Positions 1 through 9,400 are shown, numbered from the stretch's first letter. The stretch: DNA of 64,000 bases from Sporosarcina sp. FSL K6-1508 (GCF_038007465.1 NZ_JBBOXF010000001.1:3731001-3795000), one strand, 5' to 3'. Notes: generated from the letters alone by a model not told the origin. Numbers and translations: made by a program.

Positions 1-991
1 GTATTACTCTTACTTTGCTCAGTTCGTCTTCCATGATTTTATCAGCGAGGTGATTGGTATATGTACTGATAACGACAGGTTTTCCCGTCGCAATTGAATG
101 GATAGCTGCTGGCAATAGATAAGCCATGGTCTTTCCGATTCCGGTCGGTACTTCTGCTATGATTTCAGATTGTGCAGATAGCGCTTTCCACACAGCATCC
201 ATGAATCCGAACTGCGATTCCCTTAGTTCGAAATCAGGGTAGGCTTTTTTCAATTGCGTTGTTTTTTCCTGATCGTCAACTGGATATACCAAGCGTTCAA
301 AACGATCCGGTTTCGAAATCGTCATGTTCCGATACGGGATGCCACGGAAAGTTGAAAATCCAGTGCCTCTTCTTTTTGTCCGTGCCTTCTTCAAGGCTTC
401 GTAGAAAAGTGTTGAGAAATCAGACTTCAATCGAAACGATCTCCGATGCAGGAGATTCAGTGTATCCTCCGGTAAAGCATGCAATTTGTCCATACAAATT
501 AGAAACAACTTCGCGGTCGCCTCTGCATCGTCATCAGCCCGATGAGCAGACCCAAGTGGTATTCCAAGTTCTTCAGTAATATCCTGTAACCTATAGCTTG
601 GGGCAGATGGTATCAATATTTTAGACAGTTCAACCGTGTCGATTTTCTTTCCCGTCCACTTGCCAACGCCGCATCTAGCAAACTCGCTTTGAAGAAAGGA
701 TAAGTCGAAATCAGTATTATGTGCAATAAATACCGTCCCTTCCAAGAGGCCGGCAACTTCCGCTGCAATTTCATCAAAAAAAGGCGCATCTTTTACATCT
801 TCATCGGAAATAGCCGTCAATTGACGGATGAAAGCGGGAATTTTTTGTCCGGGATTAACAAAACGGACATACTTTTCACCAATTTTTCCATCTTTTATAA
901 ACACAATCGCGATTTGAATCATCCGGTCCCCTTTAGCCGGTGAATGGCCGGTTGTTTCCAGATCGACGACTGCATACGTTTTGTTGTGCAT
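1..991 (-). CDS. dinG: DinG-family helicase with N-terminal DEDD exonuclease (5' part only)
   Basis: Open to the window edge, so only the first 330 residues are seen. The N-terminus is a DnaQ-like 3'-5' exonuclease: DLETTG at residues 10-15, AHNTDFD at 90-96 and HRADDD at 150-155 are the three DEDDh motifs. After a linker, PTGIGKT at 282-289 is the Walker A of a superfamily 2 XPD/DinG-like helicase. The exonuclease-helicase fusion is the usual Bacillales DinG form, where purified relatives act mainly as 3'-5' exonucleases. The start is the ATG at 991, with AGGAAG about 11 nt upstream. It lies downstream of panD, as in Bacillus, but separated by a 650-bp repeat region. Confidence 0.93.
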   Translation of the reverse strand, partial: MHNKTYAVVDLETTGHSPAKGDRMIQIAIVFIKDGKIGEKYVRFVNPGQKIPAFIRQLTAISDEDVKDAPFFDEIAAEVAGLLEGTVFIAHNTDFDLSFLQSEFARCGVGKWTGKKIDTVELSKILIPSAPSYRLQDITEELGIPLGSAHRADDDAEATAKLFLICMDKLHALPEDTLNLLHRRSFRLKSDFSTLFYEALKKARTKRRGTGFSTFRGIPYRNMTISKPDRFERLVYPVDDQEKTTQLKKAYPDFELRESQFGFMDAVWKALSAQSEIIAEVPTGIGKTMAYLLPAAIHSIATGKPVVISTYTNHLADKIMEDELSKVRVI

Positions 992-1589
992 TCGATCATC
1001 AACTTCCTGTTTAACATACTAAAGCAGATTGTATCACATTCAGGCTTTCGAGTTGGTATAAAGCCTATATATATATGTTGAACAAATGAATACTTATTTA
1101 AACTGAGCCAAGACGCCATTAAAGAATGCCGAAGTCCCAATACTGATAGCGAAGCGGTCAGGCTTGGGGGAAGCCACTGAAAAAGTTCTTTTTTTAGTAA
1201 GAACTAGTTGATTGTAGTGGAGAGCGGCGACTCCAGCGGGAACAGGAAACAAAGATAGGAAGAGAAAGTTCACTCTTCCTTAGCTGAAGACCCCGCTGGA
1301 AGAGCCGTTACGAAGAACGGCTTTTGCGAGCAAAAGCGCTAGCGTTGGGAGCACAGGGCAAGAATGCCTTAATTTCTGCAAAGAACACAGAAATACGGCA
1401 AATCGAACCCTTCGCTGTTCGATTGGCTGAAGCCGTGCCCGCGGAAAGCGTTCGCTCGGAACGGAAATCAACGGGATTGAACGAAATCGTACTTTCTCAG
1501 TATCCGCGCTTGGGACGGGAGGCATCCCCGGGCGCCGTAGCGGATTCAATGGAATTTTTCATTTCAATATATACAGATTGACAAGAAAC
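992..1589. repeat. Hairpin-rich dispersed repeat between panD and dinG
   Basis: No credible gene. The stretch holds many short inverted repeats, for example GAAGAG/CTCTTC at about 1260-1280 and GCCGTT/AACGGC at about 1305-1321. It also contains GC-rich blocks typical of dispersed Bacillales repeats. The block at about 1516-1560 (GGGAGGCATCC ... GCGCCG ... AGCGG) recurs at 33390-33430 and 33655-33705. The left flank (TATATGTTGAACAAATGAATAC at about 1070-1095, and AGCCACTGAAAAA at about 1173) recurs inverted at 33720-33790. Overlapping reading frames here on both strands look like artefacts of the repeat. Confidence 0.7.
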
Positions 1590-1634
1590 ATAAAAGGCTC
1601 ATTAGGAATCAGGCGTACCGATTCAAAATGAGCC
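1590..1634 (-). terminator. Terminator after panD
   Basis: AGGCTCATT pairs with AATGAGCCT around a further GAATC/GATTC stem. On the minus strand the hairpin is followed by TTTTAT. It ends the panBCD transcript. Confidence 0.75.
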
Positions 1635-1641
1635 TCCTTCA

Positions 1642-2022
1642 CTAGATAGTCATGCCTTGTTTTTCGCGAATAATTTCTTTCACACCGTTTTGTTCATCCA
1701 TTATAAGCACGATCGGTTCATGCGTTCGCGCTTCTTCATCCGTCATATATCCGTATGATAAGATGATAACTACATCACCACGCTGTACAAGTCGTGCAGC
1801 CGCTCCATTGACGCAGATGACACCACTCCCGCGTTCTCCTGCGATTATATAGGTTTCAAATCGTGCACCATTATTGTTATTGACTACATGCACTTTCTCA
1901 TTCGGCAACATACCCGCCGCGTCGAGAAGATCCGAATCAATTGTAATACTTCCGACATAATTTAAGTCGGCTTCTGTTACAGTTGCACGGTGTAATTTAC
2001 TGTTCATCATCATTCTGAACAT
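1642..2022 (-). CDS. panD: Aspartate 1-decarboxylase proenzyme
   Basis: Makes beta-alanine from L-aspartate for pantothenate synthesis. From the ATG at 2022 (AAAGGA 8 nt upstream) the protein is 126 residues. The YVGSITID motif then puts the self-cleavage bond at Gly24-Ser25, the canonical numbering, which decides this start over the longer frame. Ser25 becomes the catalytic pyruvoyl group. The family signatures GKLHRATVTEA-like (residues 8-18) and NNNNGARFETY are present. The start overlaps the end of panC by 26 nt, so translation is probably coupled. Last gene of panBCD. Confidence 0.96.
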   Translation of the reverse strand: MFRMMMNSKLHRATVTEADLNYVGSITIDSDLLDAAGMLPNEKVHVVNNNNGARFETYIIAGERGSGVICVNGAAARLVQRGDVVIILSYGYMTDEEARTHEPIVLIMDEQNGVKEIIREKQGMTI

Positions 2023-2896
2023 GACAACCATCCTTTATAGATATAATAATATTATCTATTAATCTTGTTTTACCAAATTTTACTGCGCACGCAAGAATTG
2101 CCTCATCTGACAAACCATCATATTCTGCAAGTTCCGGATACGATAAAAGTGAAACATAATCCATTATGCCTGAGCTGTTTTCTGTAATGTAAGCTGTGAC
2201 TCCCCGTTCAATTGTCTCCACCGAACTACCCTCATTGAATAACAAAACACCTTTTTGAAGGGCTTGCTGGATAACCGGCGCTTCTGCACGATCAGTTTCA
2301 GACAGATTAACGTTTCGGGAACTTTTCGCAAGACCATCCTGATCGCGGATAATTGGAACCCGCACAATTGAAGTTCTCAAATTGAAATCACGGACAAATG
2401 TCTCAATAATCGCAAGTTGTTGCGCATCTTTCATACCAAAATACGAACGATCCGGGTCAACGATATTAAATAGTTTTAATACGACCTTCAACACACCATC
2501 AAAATGACCGGGACGGGATGCTCCGCAAAGCACGTTTGCTTGAGGACCCGGAAGAATACGAATACCGCCTTCCTGCGGGTACATTTCTTCCGGCGTCGGC
2601 ATGAACAAAATGTCGACACCGACCTCATAAGCCAGATTTGTATCCCGTTCTTTGTCCCGCGGATACGCTTCAAAATCTTCCCCCGGTCCGAACTGAGCCG
2701 GATTGACGAAAATGCTCATAACAACGATATCATTTTGCTCTCTTGCCTGTTTCACAAGTGATAAATGGCCGTCATGTAAAAAACCCATCGTCGGAACAAA
2801 ACCCACAGTACGGCCTTCACGTTTGTTGCGGTCAATCATTCCTTGAAGAGACGTAATCGAGTGAACGACCCTCATATCTTCCGGTTCAGTTGCCAT
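1997..2896 (-). CDS. panC: Pantothenate synthetase
   Basis: ATP-dependent ligase joining pantoate and beta-alanine to give pantothenate, in the cytosol. PTMGFLHDGHL near residue 35 is the HxGH nucleotide-binding motif, and LAKSSRN near 190 corresponds to the KMSKS-like loop. Length of about 299 residues is slightly longer than usual because of a few extra N-terminal residues. The ATG at 2896 has GGGGGA 7 nt upstream. An alternative ATG at 2875 aligns better with other PanC N-termini. Overlaps the end of panB by 11 nt. Confidence 0.95.
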   Translation of the reverse strand: MATEPEDMRVVHSITSLQGMIDRNKREGRTVGFVPTMGFLHDGHLSLVKQAREQNDIVVMSIFVNPAQFGPGEDFEAYPRDKERDTNLAYEVGVDILFMPTPEEMYPQEGGIRILPGPQANVLCGASRPGHFDGVLKVVLKLFNIVDPDRSYFGMKDAQQLAIIETFVRDFNLRTSIVRVPIIRDQDGLAKSSRNVNLSETDRAEAPVIQQALQKGVLLFNEGSSVETIERGVTAYITENSSGIMDYVSLLSYPELAEYDGLSDEAILACAVKFGKTRLIDNIIISIKDGCHVQNDDEQ

Positions 2897-3731
2897 CTTT
2901 ATTTCCCCCGTACAATGCAGTCAATTCTTCTTCTTTCATCGTAAAACGATGGCGTTCCGCTGGAAATGAACCATCCTTCACTGACGTTACATACTTTTTC
3001 AAACCATCATAGATAACCGTTCCTACATCTGCATATGTCTCCACGAATTTCGGGACGTGATGACTGCCATACTTCACAGTATCATGATATACAAGTACTT
3101 GACCATCCGTTCCAGCCCCGGCGCCAATGCCAATAACCGGTATCGAAACTGCGGCTGAGACTTCCTCTCCAAGCTGATAGGGAATACATTCCAAGACGAC
3201 CATGAACGCACCGGCGGCTTCACATGCACGTGCATCGTCAATAAGTTGCTGCGCTGCTTCCGCCGTTTTTCCTTGTACTTTGTATCCGCCTACAACTGAC
3301 GCCGACTGAGGCAATAGACCAAGATGTGCGACGATTGGAATTCCTGTTCCCGTGAGCAATCGAATTGTATCAATTACGTTCCCGGCACCTTCAAGCTTTA
3401 ATGCATTAGCACCTGTTTGCTGAAAAATACGGACTGCATCCGTTAGCGTTCTGTCCGCAGAACCGTGATAAGAACCAAACGGCATATCGACAACAAGGAA
3501 GGTTTCCTTCGCCCCTCTCCTAGTAGCACTGCCGTGATGGATCATGTCCTCCGTCGTGACGGCAATCGTCGAATCATAGCCGAGAACGACCATGCCAAGT
3601 GAATCTCCGACAAGAAGAATGTCAACACCCGCTTCTTCCGCCAGTCGTGCAGACGGATAATCATAAGCCGTCAGCATAACAATCTTCTCGCCCTCTTTTT
3701 TCATTTTGATAAAATCAAGTGTACTTTTCAT
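2886..3731 (-). CDS. panB: 3-methyl-2-oxobutanoate hydroxymethyltransferase
   Basis: Ketopantoate hydroxymethyltransferase, the first committed step of pantothenate synthesis, using 5,10-methylene-tetrahydrofolate. TIM-barrel protein of 281 residues from the ATG at 3731 (AGAGGGGAT upstream). The open frame runs about 40 codons further upstream, but those residues do not belong to the family. VGDSLGMVVLG and KLEGA are the metal- and substrate-binding regions, and GIGAGAGTDGQVLV is the conserved C-terminal signature. First gene of the panBCD operon. Confidence 0.96.
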   Translation of the reverse strand: MKSTLDFIKMKKEGEKIVMLTAYDYPSARLAEEAGVDILLVGDSLGMVVLGYDSTIAVTTEDMIHHGSATRRGAKETFLVVDMPFGSYHGSADRTLTDAVRIFQQTGANALKLEGAGNVIDTIRLLTGTGIPIVAHLGLLPQSASVVGGYKVQGKTAEAAQQLIDDARACEAAGAFMVVLECIPYQLGEEVSAAVSIPVIGIGAGAGTDGQVLVYHDTVKYGSHHVPKFVETYADVGTVIYDGLKKYVTSVKDGSFPAERHRFTMKEEELTALYGGNKDGN

Positions 3732-3765
3732 TTTACTATCCCCTCTCTTGAGAGAAAACCGGATA

Positions 3766-3801
3766 TAAAAACCCTTCCGCCAATAAATGGACAGAAGGGT
3801 T
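3766..3801 (-). terminator. Hairpin between birA and panB
   Basis: AACCCTTC ... GAAGGGTT with TTTTAT following on the minus strand. It lies 35 nt before the panB start. It either ends the birA transcript or acts as an attenuator in the pan leader. The sequence does not decide between these. Confidence 0.6.
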
Positions 3802-3962
3802 GTATCATCATGTGATGGTTTCCTCCGTCCCTGTCTTTTACTAAAGATCAAGGCAGATCATATTGAATTTTAAATTTTTCAGAAATTTCCAATAGGTGCA
3901 GTTCGCAATAGATACCGCCCTTCGGAACTACTATATCAAATTGAGGGATCTATGTATAGTCA

Positions 3963-4946
3963 TCAATTTGAAAGTTCAATGTCTGCAGAATAGATACCCC
4001 GGACCGTTCCGTCATCAAGCTTTAGTTCAAGAACACCTTCCACTGAAATCCCAAGCGCAATTCCCTCAATCGTTTCGTTGAGCATAACCGCCCGGATTCG
4101 TTTCCCGGTCGTATTGGAATAACCTTCCCATAGCAGCTTTATTGGCCCAAAACCGTGTTTCACATAGAGATCAGTATAAATTTCAAGAAAACCTAGTGTT
4201 TTTGCAATCAATTGTGCCCGGTCGACCTGTTTACCCGTCAGCATTTTAAGTGACGCCGCGATACCGTTCAATTCCTCAGGAAAATCCGTTTCATCTTGGT
4301 TGACATTCATGCCGATTCCTAGAATGACTGCCTTTACTTGATCCGGATCTGCCTGCAGTTCCGTTAAAATCCCTGTCACTTTTTTGCCTTTAACCAAGAT
4401 ATCATTTGGCCATTTAATATCAGGGTCGATTCCTGTCAGTTCCTGAATGGCACGCGTTACAGCAACCGCTGCAACTAATGTCATTTGCGGCGCTTGTTGC
4501 GGTGTTAAAGCTGGGCGGATAATTACACTCATCCATACCCCTTTACCCGCTGAGGAACTCCACGGACGTGCCATACGGCCTCTGCCAGCAGTCTGTTCTT
4601 CCGCTATGATAACAGTACCGTCCACCGCACCGTTCTGTTCTTCATCATGTGCGATGAATTGTGTGGATTTGCATGTGTCGAAATAATGGATATGCTGTCC
4701 ATATTTTTTTGTCGTCAAATGTTTTTGCACATTGGCTTCATTTACACGATCCGGCGATTTGATGAGATAATACCCCTTCTTCCGGACCGTTCCAATTTCG
4801 TAACCTTCTTGTTCTAGTTCTTTTACGTATTTCCAGATCGCTGTCCTTGATAATCCGAATTGATCAGCAATGTCTTGCCCGGATACAGGTTCGCCTTCCG
4901 CTTCGAACAGCCTTTTCAATAATTCATTTTTTACGATTGAATTCAT
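3963..4946 (-). CDS. birA: Bifunctional biotin-protein ligase and biotin operon repressor
   Basis: Attaches biotin to the biotin carboxyl carrier protein and, when charged with biotinyl-AMP, represses biotin genes. Residues 1-60 form a winged helix-turn-helix (QDIADQFGLSRTAIWKYV). The catalytic domain carries GRGRMARPW, the biotinyl-AMP loop, near residue 122 and KWPNDI near 180, followed by a small C-terminal SH3-like domain. 327 residues, full length for the two-domain form. Overlaps the end of cca by 23 nt, so it is co-transcribed with it. Confidence 0.95.
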   Translation of the reverse strand: MNSIVKNELLKRLFEAEGEPVSGQDIADQFGLSRTAIWKYVKELEQEGYEIGTVRKKGYYLIKSPDRVNEANVQKHLTTKKYGQHIHYFDTCKSTQFIAHDEEQNGAVDGTVIIAEEQTAGRGRMARPWSSSAGKGVWMSVIIRPALTPQQAPQMTLVAAVAVTRAIQELTGIDPDIKWPNDILVKGKKVTGILTELQADPDQVKAVILGIGMNVNQDETDFPEELNGIAASLKMLTGKQVDRAQLIAKTLGFLEIYTDLYVKHGFGPIKLLWEGYSNTTGKRIRAVMLNETIEGIALGISVEGVLELKLDDGTVRGIYSADIELSN

Positions 4947-6114
4947 ATAGAAACCATTCCTTTATGTCGTTTGGCTCATTTTCACATATTCCGTACAGGA
5001 CAGCTTTTTCGATCTTCTCTATCCATTCACCAATCCATCTGCCACCCTTTTGACTTGTCCACGCCATCAGTTTTTTGCCGTCAACACTAAGATCGGCTAG
5101 TGACTGTATTGGCAAAGATTCCTTCATCTCTTTAATTTCTGCGAAAGATATTATTTGGCCAGTATTGCGAAGCGATTTGAACAGCTTTTCAGTGGTATAC
5201 AAGACAGCTAAATCGTAATGATAATAATCATCCGTTGTAAATTGACGATCGATCCGATTCGTGTAAGCACCTTTTACTGACGACAGAAACATTTTTTCGG
5301 CATTAGATAATTTGTACGCGTTTGCAACGTCCGATGATGAAAAGTTTCCCGAAATCATAAAACAAGCCCATCCTTCCATTACCGATTCAAACGGTACTGT
5401 CCTGCTAAACTTTTCGATATCTAGTGGAAAAAGCGGCAAATATAAATTCAAGCCTGTATTTTGTATATTTCGAAATGCTTTTGCCGGATTGTTACTTGCA
5501 AATAATTTGTCCATTTCAGCTTTTAACCGCTCTACGGATATGTAACGAATTTGATTGGCATTGGTCCGTATCGCCTCAAAAGTCTGCTCTTCGATATCAA
5601 ATCCGAGGACAGCTGTAAATCGGATAGCCCTGAACATTCTGAGAGCGTCTTCGTTAAAACGATCTGCTGCAATTCCGACGGCCCTAATGATTCGATCAGC
5701 CATATCCGCCTTCCCACCGAACAGATCGATTAGTTCCCCATCTTTTGTTATGGCAAGTGCATTCATGGTGAAGTCACGTCGCCGTAAATCCTCCCGCAAA
5801 GATTTAACGAACTGTACTTTATCCGGTCGACGATGATCTGTATATGTGCCTTCTGTTCGATAAGTTGTGACTTCAATCGGTTCACCATTCATCAGTACAA
5901 GAATTGTCCCGTGCGCAGTACCTATATCTACAGTCATTGGAAAAACCGCTTTTACTTCCTGTGGTTCAGCAGAAGTTGCAATGTCGATATCAGTCGCCGG
6001 TTTACCTAGAAGGAAGTCCCGCACTGCGCCTCCGACGAAAACAGCTTCATATCCGGCTTCTTCAAGGGTATGAATAACTTCCCGGCTTGGTGCAGTTCCG
6101 AATAATACAGTCAT
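4924..6114 (-). CDS. cca: CCA-adding tRNA nucleotidyltransferase
   Basis: Adds or repairs the 3' CCA end of tRNAs without a template. 396 residues, class II head-neck-body-tail type. GGAVRDFLLG near residue 28 is the nucleotide-binding loop, DIDIA near 42 holds the catalytic aspartates, and RRDFTMNALA near 110 is the head-domain signature. The start overlaps the bshA stop by 4 nt (ATGA-type coupling). Confidence 0.95.
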   Translation of the reverse strand: MTVLFGTAPSREVIHTLEEAGYEAVFVGGAVRDFLLGKPATDIDIATSAEPQEVKAVFPMTVDIGTAHGTILVLMNGEPIEVTTYRTEGTYTDHRRPDKVQFVKSLREDLRRRDFTMNALAITKDGELIDLFGGKADMADRIIRAVGIAADRFNEDALRMFRAIRFTAVLGFDIEEQTFEAIRTNANQIRYISVERLKAEMDKLFASNNPAKAFRNIQNTGLNLYLPLFPLDIEKFSRTVPFESVMEGWACFMISGNFSSSDVANAYKLSNAEKMFLSSVKGAYTNRIDRQFTTDDYYHYDLAVLYTTEKLFKSLRNTGQIISFAEIKEMKESLPIQSLADLSVDGKKLMAWTSQKGGRWIGEWIEKIEKAVLYGICENEPNDIKEWFLYEFNRKK

Positions 6115-7244
6115 TTATTTCCCGCCACTTCATAATAAAGTTTTTCATATTGATTGACGATCGTTGATGAATGGAATTTGTCAGCTGCTGTTGCCAAACC
6201 ATTTTCACGGAATGCAGCATGCAATTTATCGTCTGTCAATAACAGCATTGCTTTTTCCGCTGCTGCACTTATGTCCCCGAGCTGTACAAGAAATCCATTG
6301 AAACCATCCTCAATCACTTCCGGGATTCCACCTACATTCGTCGCAACTGAAGGCAAGCCGCAAGCGAGCGCTTCTAGTAGAACAAGACCGAATGCCTCCT
6401 TTTCCGACAAATGAAACATGACATCACTAATGGCCAGAAGCTCCGGTAAATCATCCCGTTTCCCAGTGAATATTACATGTTGCTCTATTCCTAATTCAAC
6501 AACAAGCGCTTCCATATCCGTTCTTTCAGGTCCATCGCCAACAAGGAGCAGTTTGGCATCAATTTCTTTCGCAACCTTCTTGAAACTTTCAATAATATCG
6601 GGAATTCGTTTTACTGCCCTAAAATTAGAAATATGAATAATAATTTTTTCTTCCGGTTTAATCCCAAGATCACTTCTTAGTGTTCCTGGATCGACTGGAC
6701 GGTATTTTTTTTCATCGATGAAATTATAAATTGTGACCAGATCCTTCTGGGGTTCAATTAATTCCAGCGTTTCTAGTCGAAGCGATTCAGACACGGCTGT
6801 CGTAATTGTTGATTTATCGATTCCATAACGCACTGTATTACGCAACCCTGGATCATGTCCGAGAATTGTTACATCTGTTCCATGCAATGTCGTAATAACG
6901 CCAATCGTTGAATTCGCCATATCTTTGCCAAGCGCGGCCGACACTGCGTGAGGTACGGCGTAATGCACATGTAGAAGATCGAGTTTTTCTGTTTCAATTA
7001 CTTCTGCGATGCGGTTGGCAAGCGCAATGTCATACGGTGGATATTTAAATACAGCATAGCCATCGATTTTCACTTCATGGAATTGTATGTTTGGATGTGC
7101 ATCCAGAAACCTGAATGGCTTACTCGATGTAATATAATGCATTTCGTGGCCCTTATCCGCCATCATTTTCCCCAGCTCAGTTGCTACAACTCCGGAGCCT
7201 CCGAGTGATGGATAGCAAATTACACCGACTTTCAATTTTTCCAA
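6111..7244 (-). CDS. bshA: N-acetyl-alpha-D-glucosaminyl L-malate synthase (bacillithiol synthesis)
   Basis: GT-B fold glycosyltransferase (GT4). It joins UDP-GlcNAc to L-malate, the first step of bacillithiol synthesis. The N-terminus has the BshA-typical CYPSLGGSGVVATELG, and the C-terminal half has EAFGLVLLEALACG, the nucleotide-sugar E-x7-E motif. 377 residues, normal length. In Bacillus the deacetylase gene bshB1 and mgsA lie between bshA and dapB. Here dapB precedes bshA with a 41-bp gap, so both are missing from this locus. Confidence 0.94.
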   Translation of the reverse strand: MEKLKVGVICYPSLGGSGVVATELGKMMADKGHEMHYITSSKPFRFLDAHPNIQFHEVKIDGYAVFKYPPYDIALANRIAEVIETEKLDLLHVHYAVPHAVSAALGKDMANSTIGVITTLHGTDVTILGHDPGLRNTVRYGIDKSTITTAVSESLRLETLELIEPQKDLVTIYNFIDEKKYRPVDPGTLRSDLGIKPEEKIIIHISNFRAVKRIPDIIESFKKVAKEIDAKLLLVGDGPERTDMEALVVELGIEQHVIFTGKRDDLPELLAISDVMFHLSEKEAFGLVLLEALACGLPSVATNVGGIPEVIEDGFNGFLVQLGDISAAAEKAMLLLTDDKLHAAFRENGLATAADKFHSSTIVNQYEKLYYEVAGNK

Positions 7245-7285
7245 TCACAGTGCTCCTTCCGATTTACAGTGATAATTTTTTCGTG

Positions 7286-8086
7286 TCAATCGATAATGTT
7301 TTCAAGCCCGTAGACGAGATCCTGCCGTTCCATGACATTATGTATAGCCATAAGGATTCCCGGCATGAACGAAGTCCGATCGAAAGAATCATGACGGATA
7401 CTTAGGAGCTCCCCTTTGCCTCCGAGCAGTACTTCTTGATGCGCTAGCAGACCTGGCAGTCGGATGCTATGTATTTTCATACCATCAAAATCCGCGCCTC
7501 GTGCACCAGCCAGGTGTTCTTTTTCATCCGAGTGTCCTTGCTTATGTGACTCTCTGACCGCTTGTATCATTTCAGCAGTCTTTACTGCTGTTCCTGACGG
7601 GGCATCGACTTTTTTATCGTGATGCATTTCAAGTATTTCAATATCACCTAAATAACGGGCTGCTGTGGCAGTAAACTTCATCATCAACACAGCACCTATT
7701 GAAAAGTTCGGTGCTATAATCCCGCCAATCTGATTTTCTGCCGCCAGTTCTGTTAATAGGGCGATATTACCCTTAGAGAGTCCTGACGTACCAACAACAG
7801 GACGAATGCCGAGCGATATGGCATCGTGTACATTTTTGAAAACAGCGTCCGGATCTGTCACGTCAAGGAGTACGTCCGGTTTATTCACAGCCGCTAGATT
7901 TTCAAGAGATGTATAAATTGGGATTCCACCTGGCACGTCATTTACTTCAGTTACATGTAAATACTGCCCTTCGTACTTATAATCAAGGGCAGCAACAACT
8001 TCCATATTTGGCGCATTCATAATTGATTTTAATGCTGCACTTCCCAATCGGCCGCGTGCTCCTGCGATTGCAACTTTTATTGTCAT
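7286..8086 (-). CDS. dapB: 4-hydroxy-tetrahydrodipicolinate reductase
   Basis: NAD(P)H-dependent reductase of the diaminopimelate and lysine pathway. It supplies the cell wall and, in spore formers, dipicolinate precursors. 266 residues from the ATG at 8086, which has GGAGG 7 nt upstream. AGARGRLG is the Rossmann dinucleotide loop and EMHHDKKVDAPSGTA is the catalytic signature with the His and Lys residues. The start overlaps the stop of the MazG-like gene by 4 nt. Confidence 0.96.
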   Translation of the reverse strand: MTIKVAIAGARGRLGSAALKSIMNAPNMEVVAALDYKYEGQYLHVTEVNDVPGGIPIYTSLENLAAVNKPDVLLDVTDPDAVFKNVHDAISLGIRPVVGTSGLSKGNIALLTELAAENQIGGIIAPNFSIGAVLMMKFTATAARYLGDIEILEMHHDKKVDAPSGTAVKTAEMIQAVRESHKQGHSDEKEHLAGARGADFDGMKIHSIRLPGLLAHQEVLLGGKGELLSIRHDSFDRTSFMPGILMAIHNVMERQDLVYGLENIID

Positions 8087-8421
8087 ATCGTTTCCTCCTT
8101 TTTTGTCCAACGGTTAGCATCGCGTTCCTTAAATTTATCAAGAACGCTTGTAAGTGCCTTTTCCAAACTAATTCCCTGTGAATTAGCGAAACAGATAAGA
8201 ACAAATAGTAGATCTCCCGTTTCTTCTTCGAGTGATCTTATCGCTTCGCTCGATTTCTTCTTTTTCATACCATGTACGTGCTGTACTTCTCTAGACAATT
8301 CTCCCAGCTCTTCAGTTAACCTCGCGATCAGCTCCATCGGCGGAAAGTAACCTTCTTTAAAACTATTTATGTACGAATCAACTTCTTGTTGTAATTTCTC
8401 CATGGTCTTGGATTGTTCCAT
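8083..8421 (-). CDS. MazG-like nucleotide pyrophosphohydrolase (YpjD type)
   Basis: 112 residues from the ATG at 8421, with GGGAG 9 nt upstream. An upstream TTG in frame at 8430 is less likely. RLTEELGELSREV and LEEETGDLLF supply the EExxE and ExxD metal-binding residues of the all-alpha MazG superfamily. Relatives hydrolyse (d)NTPs to monophosphates. The exact substrate is unknown here. Same position as ypjD in Bacillus, just upstream of dapB and translationally coupled to it. Confidence 0.9.
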   Translation of the reverse strand: MEQSKTMEKLQQEVDSYINSFKEGYFPPMELIARLTEELGELSREVQHVHGMKKKKSSEAIRSLEEETGDLLFVLICFANSQGISLEKALTSVLDKFKERDANRWTKKEETI

Positions 8422-8527
8422 TTGCGTCAACTCCCTTTACTATCGTATAAATTAATAACACTATTGTCAAAATAAAAATTATAGCCGATAATAGCCCTAT
8501 CGCTTTAAAAAGAAAGGTGTGCACTAA

Positions 8528-9400
8528 ATGCTTGACGGGATCAAATTCAAAAATATCTTTTTCATTATTCTTGGTGCTGCAATTTTCAGTTTCGGTCTCG
8601 TCCATTTCAATATTCAAAATGAACTTGCCGAGGGAGGTTTTACAGGAATTACACTTATTCTCCTGTTCGCTTTCAATTGGGACCCAGCAATTATGAACCT
8701 TATCCTAAACATTCCGATGTTCATTATCGGTTGGAAGCTATTGGGGAAAAGGGTGTTCGTTTATACGGTCATCGGAACGATAGCGGTGTCAGTCTTCCTT
8801 AAAGTCTTCATGATTTATCAGATTGACATCCATCTGAAAGACGATATGTTCCTTGTTGCTTTGTTCGCAGGTGTGTTTATCGGAATCGGACTTGGTATTA
8901 TTTTCAGATACGGAGGAACAACCGGCGGTGTAGACATTATCGCACGTCTGGCCCATAAATACATCGGCTGGAGTATGGGGAAGACAATGTTTCTATTTGA
9001 TGCGCTTGTCATTCTTGTTTCTTGGGCTGTCTATCTGGACCACCGCTCCATGATGTACACGCTCGTTGCACTGTTTGTTGGTGCCCGTGTCATCGACTTC
9101 GTCCAAGAAGGTGCATACGCGGCTAGAGGCGCTTTCATCATCTCCGAATCGCAAGATAAAATTGCGACAAAAATCACTGAAGAAATGGACCGCGGTGTCA
9201 CCGTCTTTAGGGGGTACGGCCATTTCACTAAATCCGATCGTGAAATTCTCTATTGTGTCGTCGGCAGGAATGAAATCGTCCGTTTGAAAAACATTATCAC
9301 TTCCGTTGATCCGCATGCGTTTGTTTCACTCACCGATGTCCACGACGTTATGGGCGAAGGTTTTACGCTGGATGAACTGAAACGTCCGCTTGAACGGTAA
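8528..9400 (+). CDS. YitT-family membrane protein (DUF2179 C-terminus)
   Basis: 290 residues. The first 200 contain five to six hydrophobic segments, with conserved GGFTGITLIL and YGGTTGGVDIIA motifs. The soluble C-terminal 80 residues (AFIISESQDKIATKI ... SLTDVHDVMGEGF) are the DUF2179 domain. Orthologous in position to ypjC. Family members have no firmly established biochemical role. It stands alone on the plus strand in a region otherwise on minus, divergent from the MazG-like gene. A GAAAGGTGTG stretch precedes the ATG. Confidence 0.9.
   Translation: MLDGIKFKNIFFIILGAAIFSFGLVHFNIQNELAEGGFTGITLILLFAFNWDPAIMNLILNIPMFIIGWKLLGKRVFVYTVIGTIAVSVFLKVFMIYQIDIHLKDDMFLVALFAGVFIGIGLGIIFRYGGTTGGVDIIARLAHKYIGWSMGKTMFLFDALVILVSWAVYLDHRSMMYTLVALFVGARVIDFVQEGAYAARGAFIISESQDKIATKITEEMDRGVTVFRGYGHFTKSDREILYCVVGRNEIVRLKNIITSVDPHAFVSLTDVHDVMGEGFTLDELKRPLER

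Noticed and set aside
1280..1581. Overlapping open frames of 85-89 codons on both strands
   Set aside because: They lie within the GC-rich hairpin repeat, overlap each other and lack sensible starts or family patterns.
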